Program-made: the position numbers and the translations under genes
Notes under the pieces: generated by a model
The model's database searches: none
The model's input: the letters and a program-made list of their open reading frames with translations, nothing else
Told to the model about the DNA's origin: nothing
Assembly (NCBI GenBank): GCA_027605045.1
Contig: JAQFWX010000011.1
Location: 1 to 64,000 of the forward strand
DNA length: 64,000 nucleotides
Source of the DNA: Phallus indusiatus
Lineage: Eukaryota; Basidiomycota; Agaricomycetes; Phallales; Phallaceae
Reading direction: 5' to 3'
Shown: piece after piece, positions 32,967 through 45,311 of the stretch
Layout: each line of letters opens with the position of its first letter
Position numbering within the stretch: the stretch's first letter is position 1

Positions 32967-35900
32967 TACACATGTAGCTTCTGCACCCGTTCCGTAAACC
33001 TCGAATTGCATGTAGGCGAAATTCGCTCAGACTTTGAGTATTTCGGAAGAAAAACTGCCCGAGCGGAGGAAACAACTTTTTGACAGCATTCGGCTAAGTA
33101 CCGACAGTAATTATATAGACGCCTCGGAATTACTATCATGATGGTAGTCAGGGACACTGACAACGAGTCAACGACGTTTTGTCCAAAGAACCTCGAGATG
33201 AAACATGAAATGAAATTTTCAAAAAGCAGGGTATGTTTCTAAGGAACTCGATGAGTCCATCTTATGATATGAGTCGCAACCAGAATCGTTGAGGAATGCC
33301 TGCCTTCTTATTATCCTCCTCTTCTTTTTTTCAAATTGCGGCCAGTTTGTGGCGCGGAGCTTGACCGAGCATTCCAGTCAGAGCTTACGTATAACTCGTA
33401 CGACAAAGAATTAGACATACGATAAACCAACAAAACTTGAGGTCACAAATGCGCTCTCTCATAATTAAGCATAAAAAAGAAAGTTGAAAATAACAACCCT
33501 TCGGATCATCTACGAAAGAATGATTGCATCATGAAGACACCGAAGCGTATACATACGTACGACTTATCTAGAAGATTCATTTCGCTACACAATCGATTAC
33601 GAGCGCCTTAACAACAGCTGGTAACTCACGTTAATATGCAATGAGATATATGGCCTTTGAGAGGTTCTTTTTCCAGTGTATACTGAATCGAAATTGTTGA
33701 CGCAGTCTATCAGGTTAGCAATATATTATGACAGTTCTGAATGACACAATGGCTGAACGGAATATGCGATTGCAAATTCTGGACCGTTGAAGAGCTGTGT
33801 ACATATTATCTCCAAAGGAAGTCTCGAGGAAAAGACGAGAATCCAACGAGGCAACGCAAATGAAGCGGAAATAAAAATTGTCGATCGCTTGTAAGGTAGG
33901 TGTCAAAGGGAAAGACGGCGTATGTGTATGGTTCTGCCACGTATGCGCTGAAAACCTGGCGTTCGGGTTCCCAGACAAAACCATCGATTGAGCTCTAAAA
34001 GTCAACTTTCAGTTTGAGGGGTCTGTGGGCCACGAGTGGATTCGGAAATCCAACGAGTACGCACGCCCATGTACAAAGACCGGTGATGAAAGGCTTACTA
34101 GACTATTTAAAGAACTGAGATGAACTGCACCTCGTTATGTTGCACACAAGGAACAACACGGACGCCAGATAACTTAAACAGTCTATTGAGATGAAGATAA
34201 TGAACGTATGTGAAAGCGGATCTCTTACTATATTTATCCAGTCATGGATAACGATAACCTAAACATCCACTGCTACGCTTCATATAAATACACGAGGAAA
34301 CAAGTCTCTCGGTTAAATACCAAGGACTTCATGAAGACTCCTTCATGTGACTCAAAAAAAAGAGGTCAAGACTCAACACGTCTACAACAAAGCAATTAGT
34401 AAACGTGATTTATAACTTATGCATAATCATTTTACATGCCTTCTTTTCTTTCTTGATCCATTCGGAAATTAGGAATATACATATAGGGACTTTTTTTGCG
34501 ACCACACCTGCTCTTTTTTACGGAGGACGGCTAAAAACACGATGTGTGATCAGAAAGAAAGGACTCCAAGAAGGAAAGAAGGTCTGTGCCATGTTGCCTG
34601 AAGTTCTTGTGGTTCAATGCTCCATGACCATTTACGTCGAGCCATGAGTTTATCACCTGATATTACGGATTGAATGCCAAGACCCTTTTCAGTATTATTG
34701 CATCTCGCTATTCAGAGGAACCAAGTCCGAACGCGGAAAGGTACGGGGGGTATCGGAACGAGACTTAGACGAAGGCCGGGTTCAAAGATGAAGGAACGCC
34801 GACCTGTCACTGAGCTTGAGAATAGGAGAGATGTAGCGATAGAGCTTGTTGCAAAATTATCGATGAGGATCAGGATGACTCGGGTAAAAGCCGAAGTCTT
34901 GTTGGAGCAGCTCCAGCGCCACGGTCGCCCGTTCAAATCCGAGACGCCTTGAAAACGATACTATTTCAAAAGCGCACCCGTTAAACCACGAGGAAAAAGC
35001 ACTCCATAAACCGGTCTTGAAAATGCTTGCGGAGCTTGCTGCCGCACTTGGCTAGTATGAAGAAATACCTGCGCATGCCAGAGATAACGAACTATCACGC
35101 ATCATCTCCAATGGTCAAATCCTGAGAACTTGATCAATGCCATTAGCTTCACTGAGATAGATACGATCTGTCAATTTGAACGACGGATGCGAGTTGAATA
35201 AAAATAACCCGAGCATGCAGCGAAGGAGAATGCTGTGGTTAAACAACGTGGTCATAGAGGTCATCGTGATCGATCGATCATGATAACTCTTTGTGTTGAG
35301 TTACAAGCTTAAGTCCAAACCCCAGCGGGATGCCGCAGCAAGCTTACTGTCAAACAAGGCCGAATTCCTTGTTGGTCTCGGAGACATGATCACCGGACAG
35401 CCGGCGACGGAGGATTTGACACAGCAAACAAAAATAAGATGCTGTGTGCGTTGTGCGTTGACAACAGGACTACGCACAATTGAACAAGTCCAATTCTTGA
35501 GAGCAAGTTCATACAAAAAGGCGACAAGGCTTCAACGAGAAGACGAATGTCTGTGTCACACCGACAGTAACACTCACTGCCGATGCTAGTGCCGAACAGA
35601 CTGCAGGTGGTGTCAACACGTTCCTTTTTGGTAATTTTCATTTGAAATGAAAACAAGGGGGCCAAGGGACGATGGTTCGTTTATTTTGCTCCCTTTCATG
35701 TTCTTCCAATGTAGACTTTACTCACTATAGCTAGGAAACTCGTTTCAAAAGAACCTCTCCCCTTTATGTTTGAAATATAAGACTGATCAGCTCTTCTTGG
35801 TCCACCCTTATCAATACGGTTCCCTTGGCCCAGAAGCAGAGGCGAAGAAAACTCGGTGTAAAGGCGAAAAATTTTACAAGGGCCAAAAACGTTGGAGAGA

Positions 35901-38900
35901 TGTTCCCTATCGATTTCTTCGGCGGAGTTACCCAGCCAGTGTACACCATGTACTTTTTCCACAGTCAATTTGTTTATCTTGAGTTCTAATAGGCTACAAT
36001 GGTTCCTTTCGAAAACACTCTTTGCATCAAGGTTCCGTCAATCTGGTAAGCAAACCGGCTTCTAGATAGATTTAGAGTCTAAATATGCTTTCAGTTAGCT
36101 TTAAACACCGGTGCTTCTACTGGCGTTATTTGTCTCGACGTCTGGCACGAGTGGCAACAAATTTTGTTGATGCTGAGTCTATACCTTCAAAAACGTGCAT
36201 GAACACAAATGATGCACCTGCAAAAACAGGTTTTCCCGTCATACTTTTTATTCTCTGATTGGACAGTTTCAAAAACCTCATAGAATCCAAAAGCCTTTAA
36301 GATTCCCTCATGGCGCAACTTTTCCCCAGGTCACATCTCAATTAAGTATAACTGATAGGGTATACGTTTAGTCAGGTACATTCAGCCTATAAATCCAGAT
36401 ATCATGCAAGTTACAACCTTGCAATTCGCAGTCCAAGTCAAACATCAAACATACATCTATATTGCCACTAGTGGGATAATTGATCTGGCTGGGGCCACCG
36501 GCCTTCAAATCTCGCTACCACTGATAGGACGACCTGTCTCCGCGCGTCAACGCACCATCGCACACTAACGCGATGCCAAGGTGAGAGTAGCGCTGTCTAG
36601 TATCAACATGTAAATTGAGGACGGCCCATTGCCCTGACCCCACCTAGCGTTGCATATTTTAACAGGGCCTAATACTAAGTCAGTTTTTTATCGATAAGAC
36701 TTTCGTTGCAAGCTGGTGACCTTGTCAACGTTGTTAGCTTATGAGACTTGGGTAGAAGGTAAAGAGAGTATATGTGGAGAGGTAAAAGTTCAGGCATTAT
36801 CACCTTGATCTATAATCAAGTTTACATATGTGCCAGCATTTCAAATATCCTCCTATACAGCATAGGAAGGATCCCATGAATCTCTCGATTTATTACTTAG
36901 CACTTATAGTGCCAGATCATGATCATTTCTCATAGTAAGAAGGCGATTCGCTCACGCACGGTTTAGTTGACATAGCCTCTGAAGGGGTTCAACAAATAAC
37001 TACGCAGATCCGGGGAAAAATCAATCTAGAATCTAGATTCGCATCTGAAACATCAAAAAGCTCATTTATCTTTATCATGATCGATAAGTAAGCAAAACCT
37101 AGTGCGGACTATTTGGAAAAGAGAGTAAATGACGGGTGAGCCTGTCTGGCTAAAATACAACTTTTCCCTCTAGGGGAATCGTTCGTTCTCTTAGCATTGT
37201 GGATGAACATTATAATGGGAAGAAGAACATCTGGGTGACAGACTAGCACAGCCTAAAGAAAGGGACAACCAAAACCTTATTCAATCAATACAAGAACACT
37301 CCACACATTTAAATTGTTCACAATCACCAGTAGCGTCATTTTGCACTCCATTGCAGTACCTTTCTCCATATAATCTCTCAGCCGCATCCCCCGACAGCGA
37401 CCAAGTAATCAATTCCACAAATTGCTTACGCTCTCCCTTGCCGACGCGAATGGGCGCGGGTAGCTAACAACATTCCGCAACAAATGTCGGTGCATATTGC
37501 GCGCGGCGTGCACGAATGGGGGAATTACGCTTAAAACAACACTCGATTGGCGACCAACACTTTTGAATTCTCGATATTCATCGCTTGTCGTCGGCGAATT
37601 TCACCTATTATCATAGGCGCGACTAGTCATTCGAGAAAAGGGAGGACCTACTATATCAAAAATGATTATGGGGAAAAGATATTGTACGGCCATTTCATGC
37701 GGGCGCACCCCGAGTTCGAACCGTGACATCGGGAGCCCCTGCTCCGGATTTCCTGAGTACCCGTCGACGTGAGTGAGTTTCTCAGCTTCTTTGATTTATT
37801 TGAAGCTTTATCATTCGCACCTGTCAGCCGGGCGCGCACGGTATACATATACCGATTGGCAAATACTGGACACAATTTATTAGGCATTAGCCAGAATCGC
37901 CAAATGATAGATGGATTACTATAATGTGTCGGTGATCTGTAATATCAGTTAACGTTAAAGTTGGCTCACCACTTTCCGGTCGGAAACCAGTGCATCCCTA
38001 CGTTCCTAAGGGGCTCCAGATTATCTCGCACTTAACGTGTTGCCATACGACTAAGAGCGACATTATGCATCGGTAGATGAATACTTGGATTTAGCATGAA
38101 ACGTAGCACTAGTTTCGTTCAGAAGACGCGGAATCTATTATCTTGAGTCTAAAGTTACATATTTTTAGGACGAAACGATGAGAATCATAATATCGATGGC
38201 CCACTCACGATGTATTGACACGTGGTACACTGTAGTGATAAAGCAGGGGTGCGAAGCTGATCTCCAATCCACTAAATCAGCTCAGGCTGAGCAGACCAAA
38301 GCCAACTGAACAAAGGTATCGGTCCGAGGTGAAACAATCCAGCCGATGAAGACGGATGACGATTCATCCGAGTACAGTGATTTAAGCTTGTCCATAAATG
38401 TGGCGTTTAAATTGTAGGAGCAAAAAGAAGTAGATTAAATTTGGGCTTTAGATTATCTTTGCCCATATTGATGTGTCGCCGAGCTTTTGAAAGTGCGACC
38501 ATGTGTACCAGTACATACATCTGGCAATTCAAGTTGTCAACGCATGTGTAAAGGCTGAGTGATGCAGATCCCACGGCCTTTTCCATGTACGTAGCACAAC
38601 AGGTTAGACTCCTAAATATACGCCATTTTAATACACCTACCTCACCTTTGATTATGGGTTAATCCGCCCCGATGCCGATGCAACTGAAGTCCTTCCAGTA
38701 CTTATTACTTTAACTGTCCAGTCCGTCCCGATCAAACACCTGTTTCATAAGTACTAAAGTTCGTAATGCCAATTGCCAGATTGATCGTCATGAGACAGCC
38801 ATATTAAATCCGATGAGAGATGCTTTGTGAAGACACTATCTTTGAGAAATTAGGATGCGAAGCTAAAAATGTTTATGACGACGTTTTCTTATCGACGATT

Positions 38901-41900
38901 CAACAAAACGATACAATCGTCAACTGATAATGACCTGAACAAGAAAGAAATGAGAACTTCCCACAGAGACGGTTTAGCTGAAATGCGTCGTACGATTTTA
39001 CCTGATAAGTACCCCCCCTCGCCGTCGACGCCGAAGCTGACGGGGATCGACACACAGTTGCACTCCGAATGTAGATTGATATCAGGCAATTTTGCCCAAA
39101 TTATCACTATGTTACGACGGGACCTATTCTTTCCCATAAACCTTGAAACGCATGCATAAGACTCTTAATTACTTCTTTTTATGACCCTGCACTTGCGGAT
39201 TCAATAGACCTGTTTTGGACGAATACCATCTGGACTTCAGGAACTCACCGAGGGTTTCGTAGGGTTTCCTTTAGGACCGAACGTTCTGATTGGCTCATTG
39301 ATCGCTGACGGGGGCTACGGAATTGCGATGTCAGGTGAGAGAAAATGACGTTAGACACATGAGGGGAAACTGAAAGAGGGTGGACCCAGAATGAATTGAG
39401 GGTCTGGGCGGTCGTTTGGTATAGTTTAACGGGAGCTTTAAACCCCCCAGTTCCTTTATGGCATGGTCAACATTTCCCCACCTGGTGCATCATGATCAAA
39501 AATATGTAACGATAAGTACATATAACATACCTATTGCCACTGGTCCTCTAAACGTGATGATAAGTGTACGTTGTTTTGAGCTCCTGTCTAGCCATAGTAT
39601 AAATAAGGCTGTCAAATTAATTTCCCCTTCAAACAACAAGCCAGTTTTACTGCCCATGCAAGATATGCAAATATACCCATGGCAAGTGGTGCATTAGGTA
39701 TGATAGGCAGGGCATGGTCCATGGAGTCGTTTAGGACGTCTAATATCGAAAGTGTCAACAAGGGTGCCAAATTAATGTTTACCTCCGAAATCAACAAGTG
39801 TCTTGCCTTATTACCCAACACTGGTCTATTTATTATCCCAATAAGCGCGACAGCACCGCACGGAACTGGGACCTAAGTAATTAAAATCGCCCGATCTGGA
39901 ACAATAAAGTCTTCTGTGATATTTGATATGTGATGATTGCTGCGTATTCCAATAGAATAATAACTTGCATTATATATCCCGCAGGGATTTTCTTGACATG
40001 CCATATGACAGTAAATATGATAAAAGGAGATGTGAGGGGATTTCTCTGTTGAGCCGGTAAGGATGCTAATACGCCGTGCGGAGAGTATCCTGCACATGCA
40101 TACGTTTGAGCTTTTAAACACCGAATATGAAATTATACGCCTTACTTTAAGTTTGAAAGTCCAAGTCGTATGTTTTTAGAGTGCACATTCTCACGTTTAA
40201 GAGTACTGGCTTGAAGATCAAAAGGCTCATCAAAAGCGGAGCTCGGTCAATTCAGAAGTGAATATATGAATGGACACCGTGTTCTGACAGTACTAATAAC
40301 GGCATGCAAGGAAGAGCGAAGTATAAGACAAATCAGATAAGTCATGATAAACCTTTATTCGTATATATAAAACCTTCAAACCTGAGATCTTCTCATATTC
40401 TTTTCTATTGATGGGACTCTTGTCGGCTATGGAACTATCGTGCGTGGCCATTATAAAGGGGTGAAGCGAGGCAAGCTAGAAGATCTACTTTGAATCTGAA
40501 TGTCTGCAAATGACGTTATAAGCATGAGTTTTGGAAATATATACTAAAGAGCTGAGTGTGGAGTACCCTGTGGCGGTGAATAAGGAACCTTTAGTTGGAA
40601 GAAGCAGGCTGCAGAAAAGGCGGGCTAATAGTATGGCCGCGTGACCCCCTGTGGCGTTCGTTAATGGCGGACTGGAGCTGCAAATGATCGTGAAAAATAA
40701 CCTCACGAGAGGACTTGCAGAATTGTATCATTGATGCTTGAAAAACAGTTGCGGAAATGAACGTTGCCTAAAAAAGATCGTCCGAGCTGCTCGAACGTAT
40801 GAAGCTTTTGCATAGTATAGTATGTACTATGTGCGTACTCTAAAAACGCTTTGAGTCGGGTAAATATCAAAATGAACGTCCGATTTCATGTGGTACGCCG
40901 ATTGAGAAGGATATGAATGATGCATGACAATTGAAATCTGTAAGTGTGTGTTGGGTTGGATGAAATAGAGGACAAGTGTTATAGCTATACTTACTTCTCA
41001 CTAGTACTAGTACACTAGCACTCAGCCAATGCGAATATCTTTGAACACGAAACATTTTAAAGCTGCTTCTGAGAGTTCAGTACACATGTACATACTAGTA
41101 TGTATCGCGTCATGCATCATTCAAAACAAATACCCGATAAATCATTGAAGCGAATCGATCGCCTTCTTGGGATCAGATGCGAAATTTCAATATAAACCTC
41201 AAACACGAGCCTCTTACCGACTAATGTATACACAAAACCCCCACGTCATCCGAGTGCCTTCAGTTTTCACGTTTGAGGCTTTGAGAGCACTCCAAGTATA
41301 TATATATAAGTAAGAGCGGAGCACTTTATTAGTTCAATTGATATGCAAGGCAAGGCAAGACAGGCAAAGTAGTTGGTCCTTAATTTCTGTGAAATTGCCT
41401 GATGCGTACCTAGCTTTCGTGGCACAGCAGTTTGGATTGGGAAAAAACCTTGTACATGTCAAACGCCGGACAAACAATGACCTGCTAATATAAGCGGTAC
41501 ATGTATCAACAGAGAAATCAACAAAATATCTAATCGATATAAAATACCTTACTGATTTTCGTTTACTTTTGTGCCCTTGGTGGCTGTGGAGAAAGCGTCG
41601 TCCTTGTTCAAGATCATGGGCGCTTACGTCTGACGTTGGACCAGGAACTCCTGTCAGTCGTTCGGAATTTGGGGATGTCCTTGAATATTATATATATTGT
41701 ATATATGAGTTTCCGGCAAATTTACTTGAGAGACACGTGGGTGCTGGTCTTGGATTTCAAGTAAGCCGCTGCCAGAATGGATGTGACACAGTGATAGTCT
41801 ATGCAGTCCGAGTCACTGTTGTACATTCACTAACTTGAACACATTATTTATTGCAGCTTATAAACATGAGCGACGCAGTATCTTTGATACCCGAAGAGCT

Positions 41901-44095
41901 CATCGTATAACGCTGAGTCACCGAGTGTATTAGCATAAGCTTCATAGGAGACAAGCCAATCACTTGATTATGAAGATGGCTCAGCTCTCTGTATAATCAC
42001 GGTATGTACGTCCTTGAAGTATTTATATAAAAAGAACTTGCCGCAAACAAGATACCAAATTGGGTGCGGTAACCATACTGATACAAATTCATTTGTCGAT
42101 GACTCGCCGTCGGATGAGTTTACGCAGTGCACAGTGCGCATTACTAAAGAGGCCCACAAAGATGGCTAGAATATCGGCCTTGGCACCCAACAAAAACTGA
42201 AAAAAAATTGAGTGCTGATAAAATGAAAGAACATTTTCACATTTTTCAATATAGCAGTATAACGGATACGCACGCGACACAGCTTATCTTACTATAAATT
42301 CAGGAGGACTACTGATAGACCTCCCAATCCGAAATAACCATTACGGAAAGTAGTATAAGAGGCCGAGTTTACTCGAAGATATAGAGTAGGAAAAAAAAAA
42401 ATTCACCGAAGGAATCCCATCATCGGCCATTATTGAGATTGGCGGACGGACTACCTTTTTGAGAAAGTCATCGAGGAAATGAAATATCCGAAGTTCAAGT
42501 GCATATGCGATAAAGACAATAGGCCCGGGATAGCTTTAACGGTCTGATGGTGCAAAATGTCGACATCTTGTTCTTGAGAGCTATGAGGAAAGCATACTTA
42601 TATATGATTCTGAGTAATCTCACGATGAGACTCTATAGGGGTATATAATAAATGACCTGTATCTCTTTTGACGCGAAAAGGTTTAGTTCGGACCTTACAG
42701 CCTAGTAAACTCTGGCACATACAAGATCGTAATGTAACGTTTTGCCCAAAGTTAAACATTTCCCGATTTTAGAATTTATGCAAGGATATACTAGGGGGCC
42801 GATTGAAATGACGGAGGAATTAATGCAACTACGGAGCAAGACTTTTATGGATGATCATTCTTTAATTGCAAACTTGGTACTATCACTCACTTAGGAAAAT
42901 CTTTCCGGGTTCAGATATTAGTTCATCGTACCTTGGTTGCGCAGCGGGACAAGTAGATTGGAGGTTGTAGGTAAGTAATAATGGACCTTGGAGTTGGGAG
43001 GTAAGTAGATCATTGCTTTTTTTGAAGTAGACTCGGATAGTCATTAAGCATTTCGGAGTGCAAGTATAAGTATGGAAATGTTCTTCGTACCGTAAACGTT
43101 TACGGTCTTTCATTATTTAGCGCAATTGACCATCAACTACCGAAGCACGAACGTCCAGGTTGATTGCTATATAAGGAGTAACTACCATCGGAAACCAGAT
43201 GAGTCAGCGTCAGGCTAATTTTGTGAATGGAGACGAAAAAGGAAAGAAGGTCAGGAGCGAGGCTCGCTTTGTGAACATAACCAATTGGCTTGAAGGAGGT
43301 GAGATCTGGCAGATTTGAAAGAAAGATTCATCTTGATGCATCTGGCATTGTCAGCGGGGAGAGGGGGAAAGAATTAATTGCAGATCGTCAATTGAATGGC
43401 CCCAAGGAATCTAGTGGAGAATGCGGGTCATGGCACTAGGAAGATGTCGTCCCGAGATTTTTTAGTAAGATACGAAGGTACATATGTAATGTGTGTACGT
43501 ACATTAGGAACGTCATGCTGTCTTGGAACTTGACATACCGAGTACTTGAGTCTAGAATGTCAGCCGTGGCTGAACTTCTTCAAGACGAGGCCATCCGCCG
43601 CTGCTGATCAAGCTCCTTGTTGAAGGCGCAAGAGCAGCTGTACCTTGAAGTTTTTCTCCCTGCCTAAAAGAGAAATTACACTCGGTGCACTGGACTTAAG
43701 CGTGCTGAATATGGAATCTGTGTCCACATCATGAATACGGGACCCGTATTAGCCAAAGCGAATATTCGCATATTTTTGTTGTAATAGTCGAATACAAACA
43801 ACAAAAAAAATTGAAATTAAGGTTTGGCTTGTTACGCGTTCTCCACCTAATCTCGGGGCGACGTAGGCTGACGTAGGGGGGTCGTGAGACTGGAAAAATG
43901 TGACTTTTGCGTCACGCATCACGACGGATCAGGACAGCTGTGTGCTAATGTGGGTGGTGTGTGGGGTAAATTATAATTACATAATTGGAGTCAACCACCG
44001 CGATCAATATATTTTTATTTTTATTTTAATTATTGAGATAGTAAATTACGGCTAAAAATATGAAAATATTATTAATAAAAATAATAATACGCTCA
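32967..44095. other. 11-kb gene desert; no supported gene
   Basis: I found no frame longer than 100 codons with family resemblance in this AT-rich stretch. Two frames look more coding-like than their surroundings. One is at 34674-34952, a basic, helical segment around RRPVTELENRRDVAIELVAK. The other is at 35293-35589, around PQRDAAASLLSNKAEF. Both could be exon relics and neither has a start or splice context. A minus-strand segment near 42170 (ADILAIFVGLFS) faintly recalls the DUF6535 N-terminal helix. A T-arm-like GAGTTCGAACCG near 37712 did not complete a tRNA. The region probably consists of decayed mobile elements and untranslated sequence. Confidence 0.45.
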
Positions 44096-44100
44096 TATGG

Positions 44101-44107
44101 TTTATAT
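44101..44107 (+). promoter_or_regulatory. TATA box of the F-box-like gene
   Basis: TTTATATAGG lies about 120 bases upstream of ATG 44226. It places the transcription start after the in-frame ATG at 44097, which supports the downstream start codon. Confidence 0.55.
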
Positions 44108-44225
44108 AGGCAGGGCTGCTCTCGTCAAATTTCTTGCCAAACCTCGCTCTCAGTTTACTCACTGTCTCCTCATCGTCGTCGTCGTCGTCGTATCTTGCAT
44201 CTGTTGTCCTTTGTTTTTTTCTAAA

Positions 44226-45311
44226 ATGTCTTCTCTTCCAGTCGAACTTCTCCGCCCAATCGTCGAACACGTGAACGAAAAGAACTCTCTCGTCAAGCTT
44301 TCTCAAGTTTCGCCGTCTTTTCAAGTCGAAGCCGAGCGTGCTCTGTACCGTTCTGTCATCCTTCACCACAACGACGCGGCCCTATTCTCTGCTCTATCTT
44401 CCTCGAAACGTGCTTTGCTCGTACAGGAATGTAGTTTATATTTAGCACCAGGCAAAGGAAAGGCCCCTTCGAACTCTACCGCCGCTTCAGCAATTCCACA
44501 AGCCCTTCTCATTCTCTCCAAGATGAAGAATCTCAAATCTCTCACAATTCGCGGCAATCTCCCACCCAAAGCCATCGTCTTCCCATTCAGTCTCGAATCA
44601 TTCTGCACAACCGAGGGAATGACCAAGAATCTCGTCTCATTCCTGCGCACCCAGCCATCTATCACTCGTCTTACTCTCCTCAGCACACCAACCTCTAGCC
44701 CACTCCCACCCCCACCACCCAAAGTCGTCGCATCTATCCTCCCTGTCGCGCATTCATTGGCAACTCTGACTCCACAAGCTGCCTTGCCTCTCATCCCATC
44801 GAAGCCCATCTCGCATCTCCACATTCTCGCATGGGCAAAGACTCAAATGAGCGACGTTGCACCAGTCTTGTCATCTTCAAGTGGCCCCATGCGTGCCATC
44901 ATGTGCGCGCAGCGCTTCGAATTAACACCCGCTGACATGGCTTTACTCGCGATGCATATACCCACTCTCTCATTCCTCGGCGACGTCGTGCTTACCGAAG
45001 ATATCTCGGCATACATCCCAGCCCTCAGTCGTATGCATAATTTGAAGACTATCCTCATCAGCAGACAGAGCGCCCCTTTGAAAGAGTCTTCATCGCCTTC
45101 ATCTCACACTTCGTCCCGTGTCGTCGAGAGGTCGATCCTCACGGCACTAGGCCGTGCTTGCAGGTCTCTCGATACAGTCGCTTTCACCCAAATGTGCTCG
45201 GCTACCTACTTGTGGCAGCGTGTAGCCCGCAGAGAGACATCAGACGAGTGGGCTATTAGGAAGGTAGATGAACCTACTGAAGTGGCCGGTTCGCTTTGGA
45301 AGAACGCGTAA
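44226..45311 (+). CDS. F-box-like protein, single exon (361 aa)
   Basis: The N-terminus (MSSLPVELLRPIVEHVNEKN then SLVKLSQVSPSF and AERALYRSVIL) has the pattern of an F-box, the Skp1-binding module of SCF ubiquitin ligases. It is followed by a region with leucine-rich, repeat-like spacing (MKNLKSLTIRGNLPP, PSITRLTLLS, MHNLKTILIS), typical of basidiomycete F-box proteins, which use it for substrate recognition. No intron is needed. The frame is open further upstream to an ATG at 44097, but that extension is Val-rich and overlaps the TATA box, so 44226 is preferred. Substrate unknown. Neighbours are gene-poor on both sides. Confidence 0.8.
   Translation: MSSLPVELLRPIVEHVNEKNSLVKLSQVSPSFQVEAERALYRSVILHHNDAALFSALSSSKRALLVQECSLYLAPGKGKAPSNSTAASAIPQALLILSKMKNLKSLTIRGNLPPKAIVFPFSLESFCTTEGMTKNLVSFLRTQPSITRLTLLSTPTSSPLPPPPPKVVASILPVAHSLATLTPQAALPLIPSKPISHLHILAWAKTQMSDVAPVLSSSSGPMRAIMCAQRFELTPADMALLAMHIPTLSFLGDVVLTEDISAYIPALSRMHNLKTILISRQSAPLKESSSPSSHTSSRVVERSILTALGRACRSLDTVAFTQMCSATYLWQRVARRETSDEWAIRKVDEPTEVAGSLWKNA

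Noticed and set aside
37680..37760. Possible tRNA suggested by GAGTTCGAACCG
   Set aside because: The T-stem does not pair over five bases and no matching A-box or acceptor stem was found.
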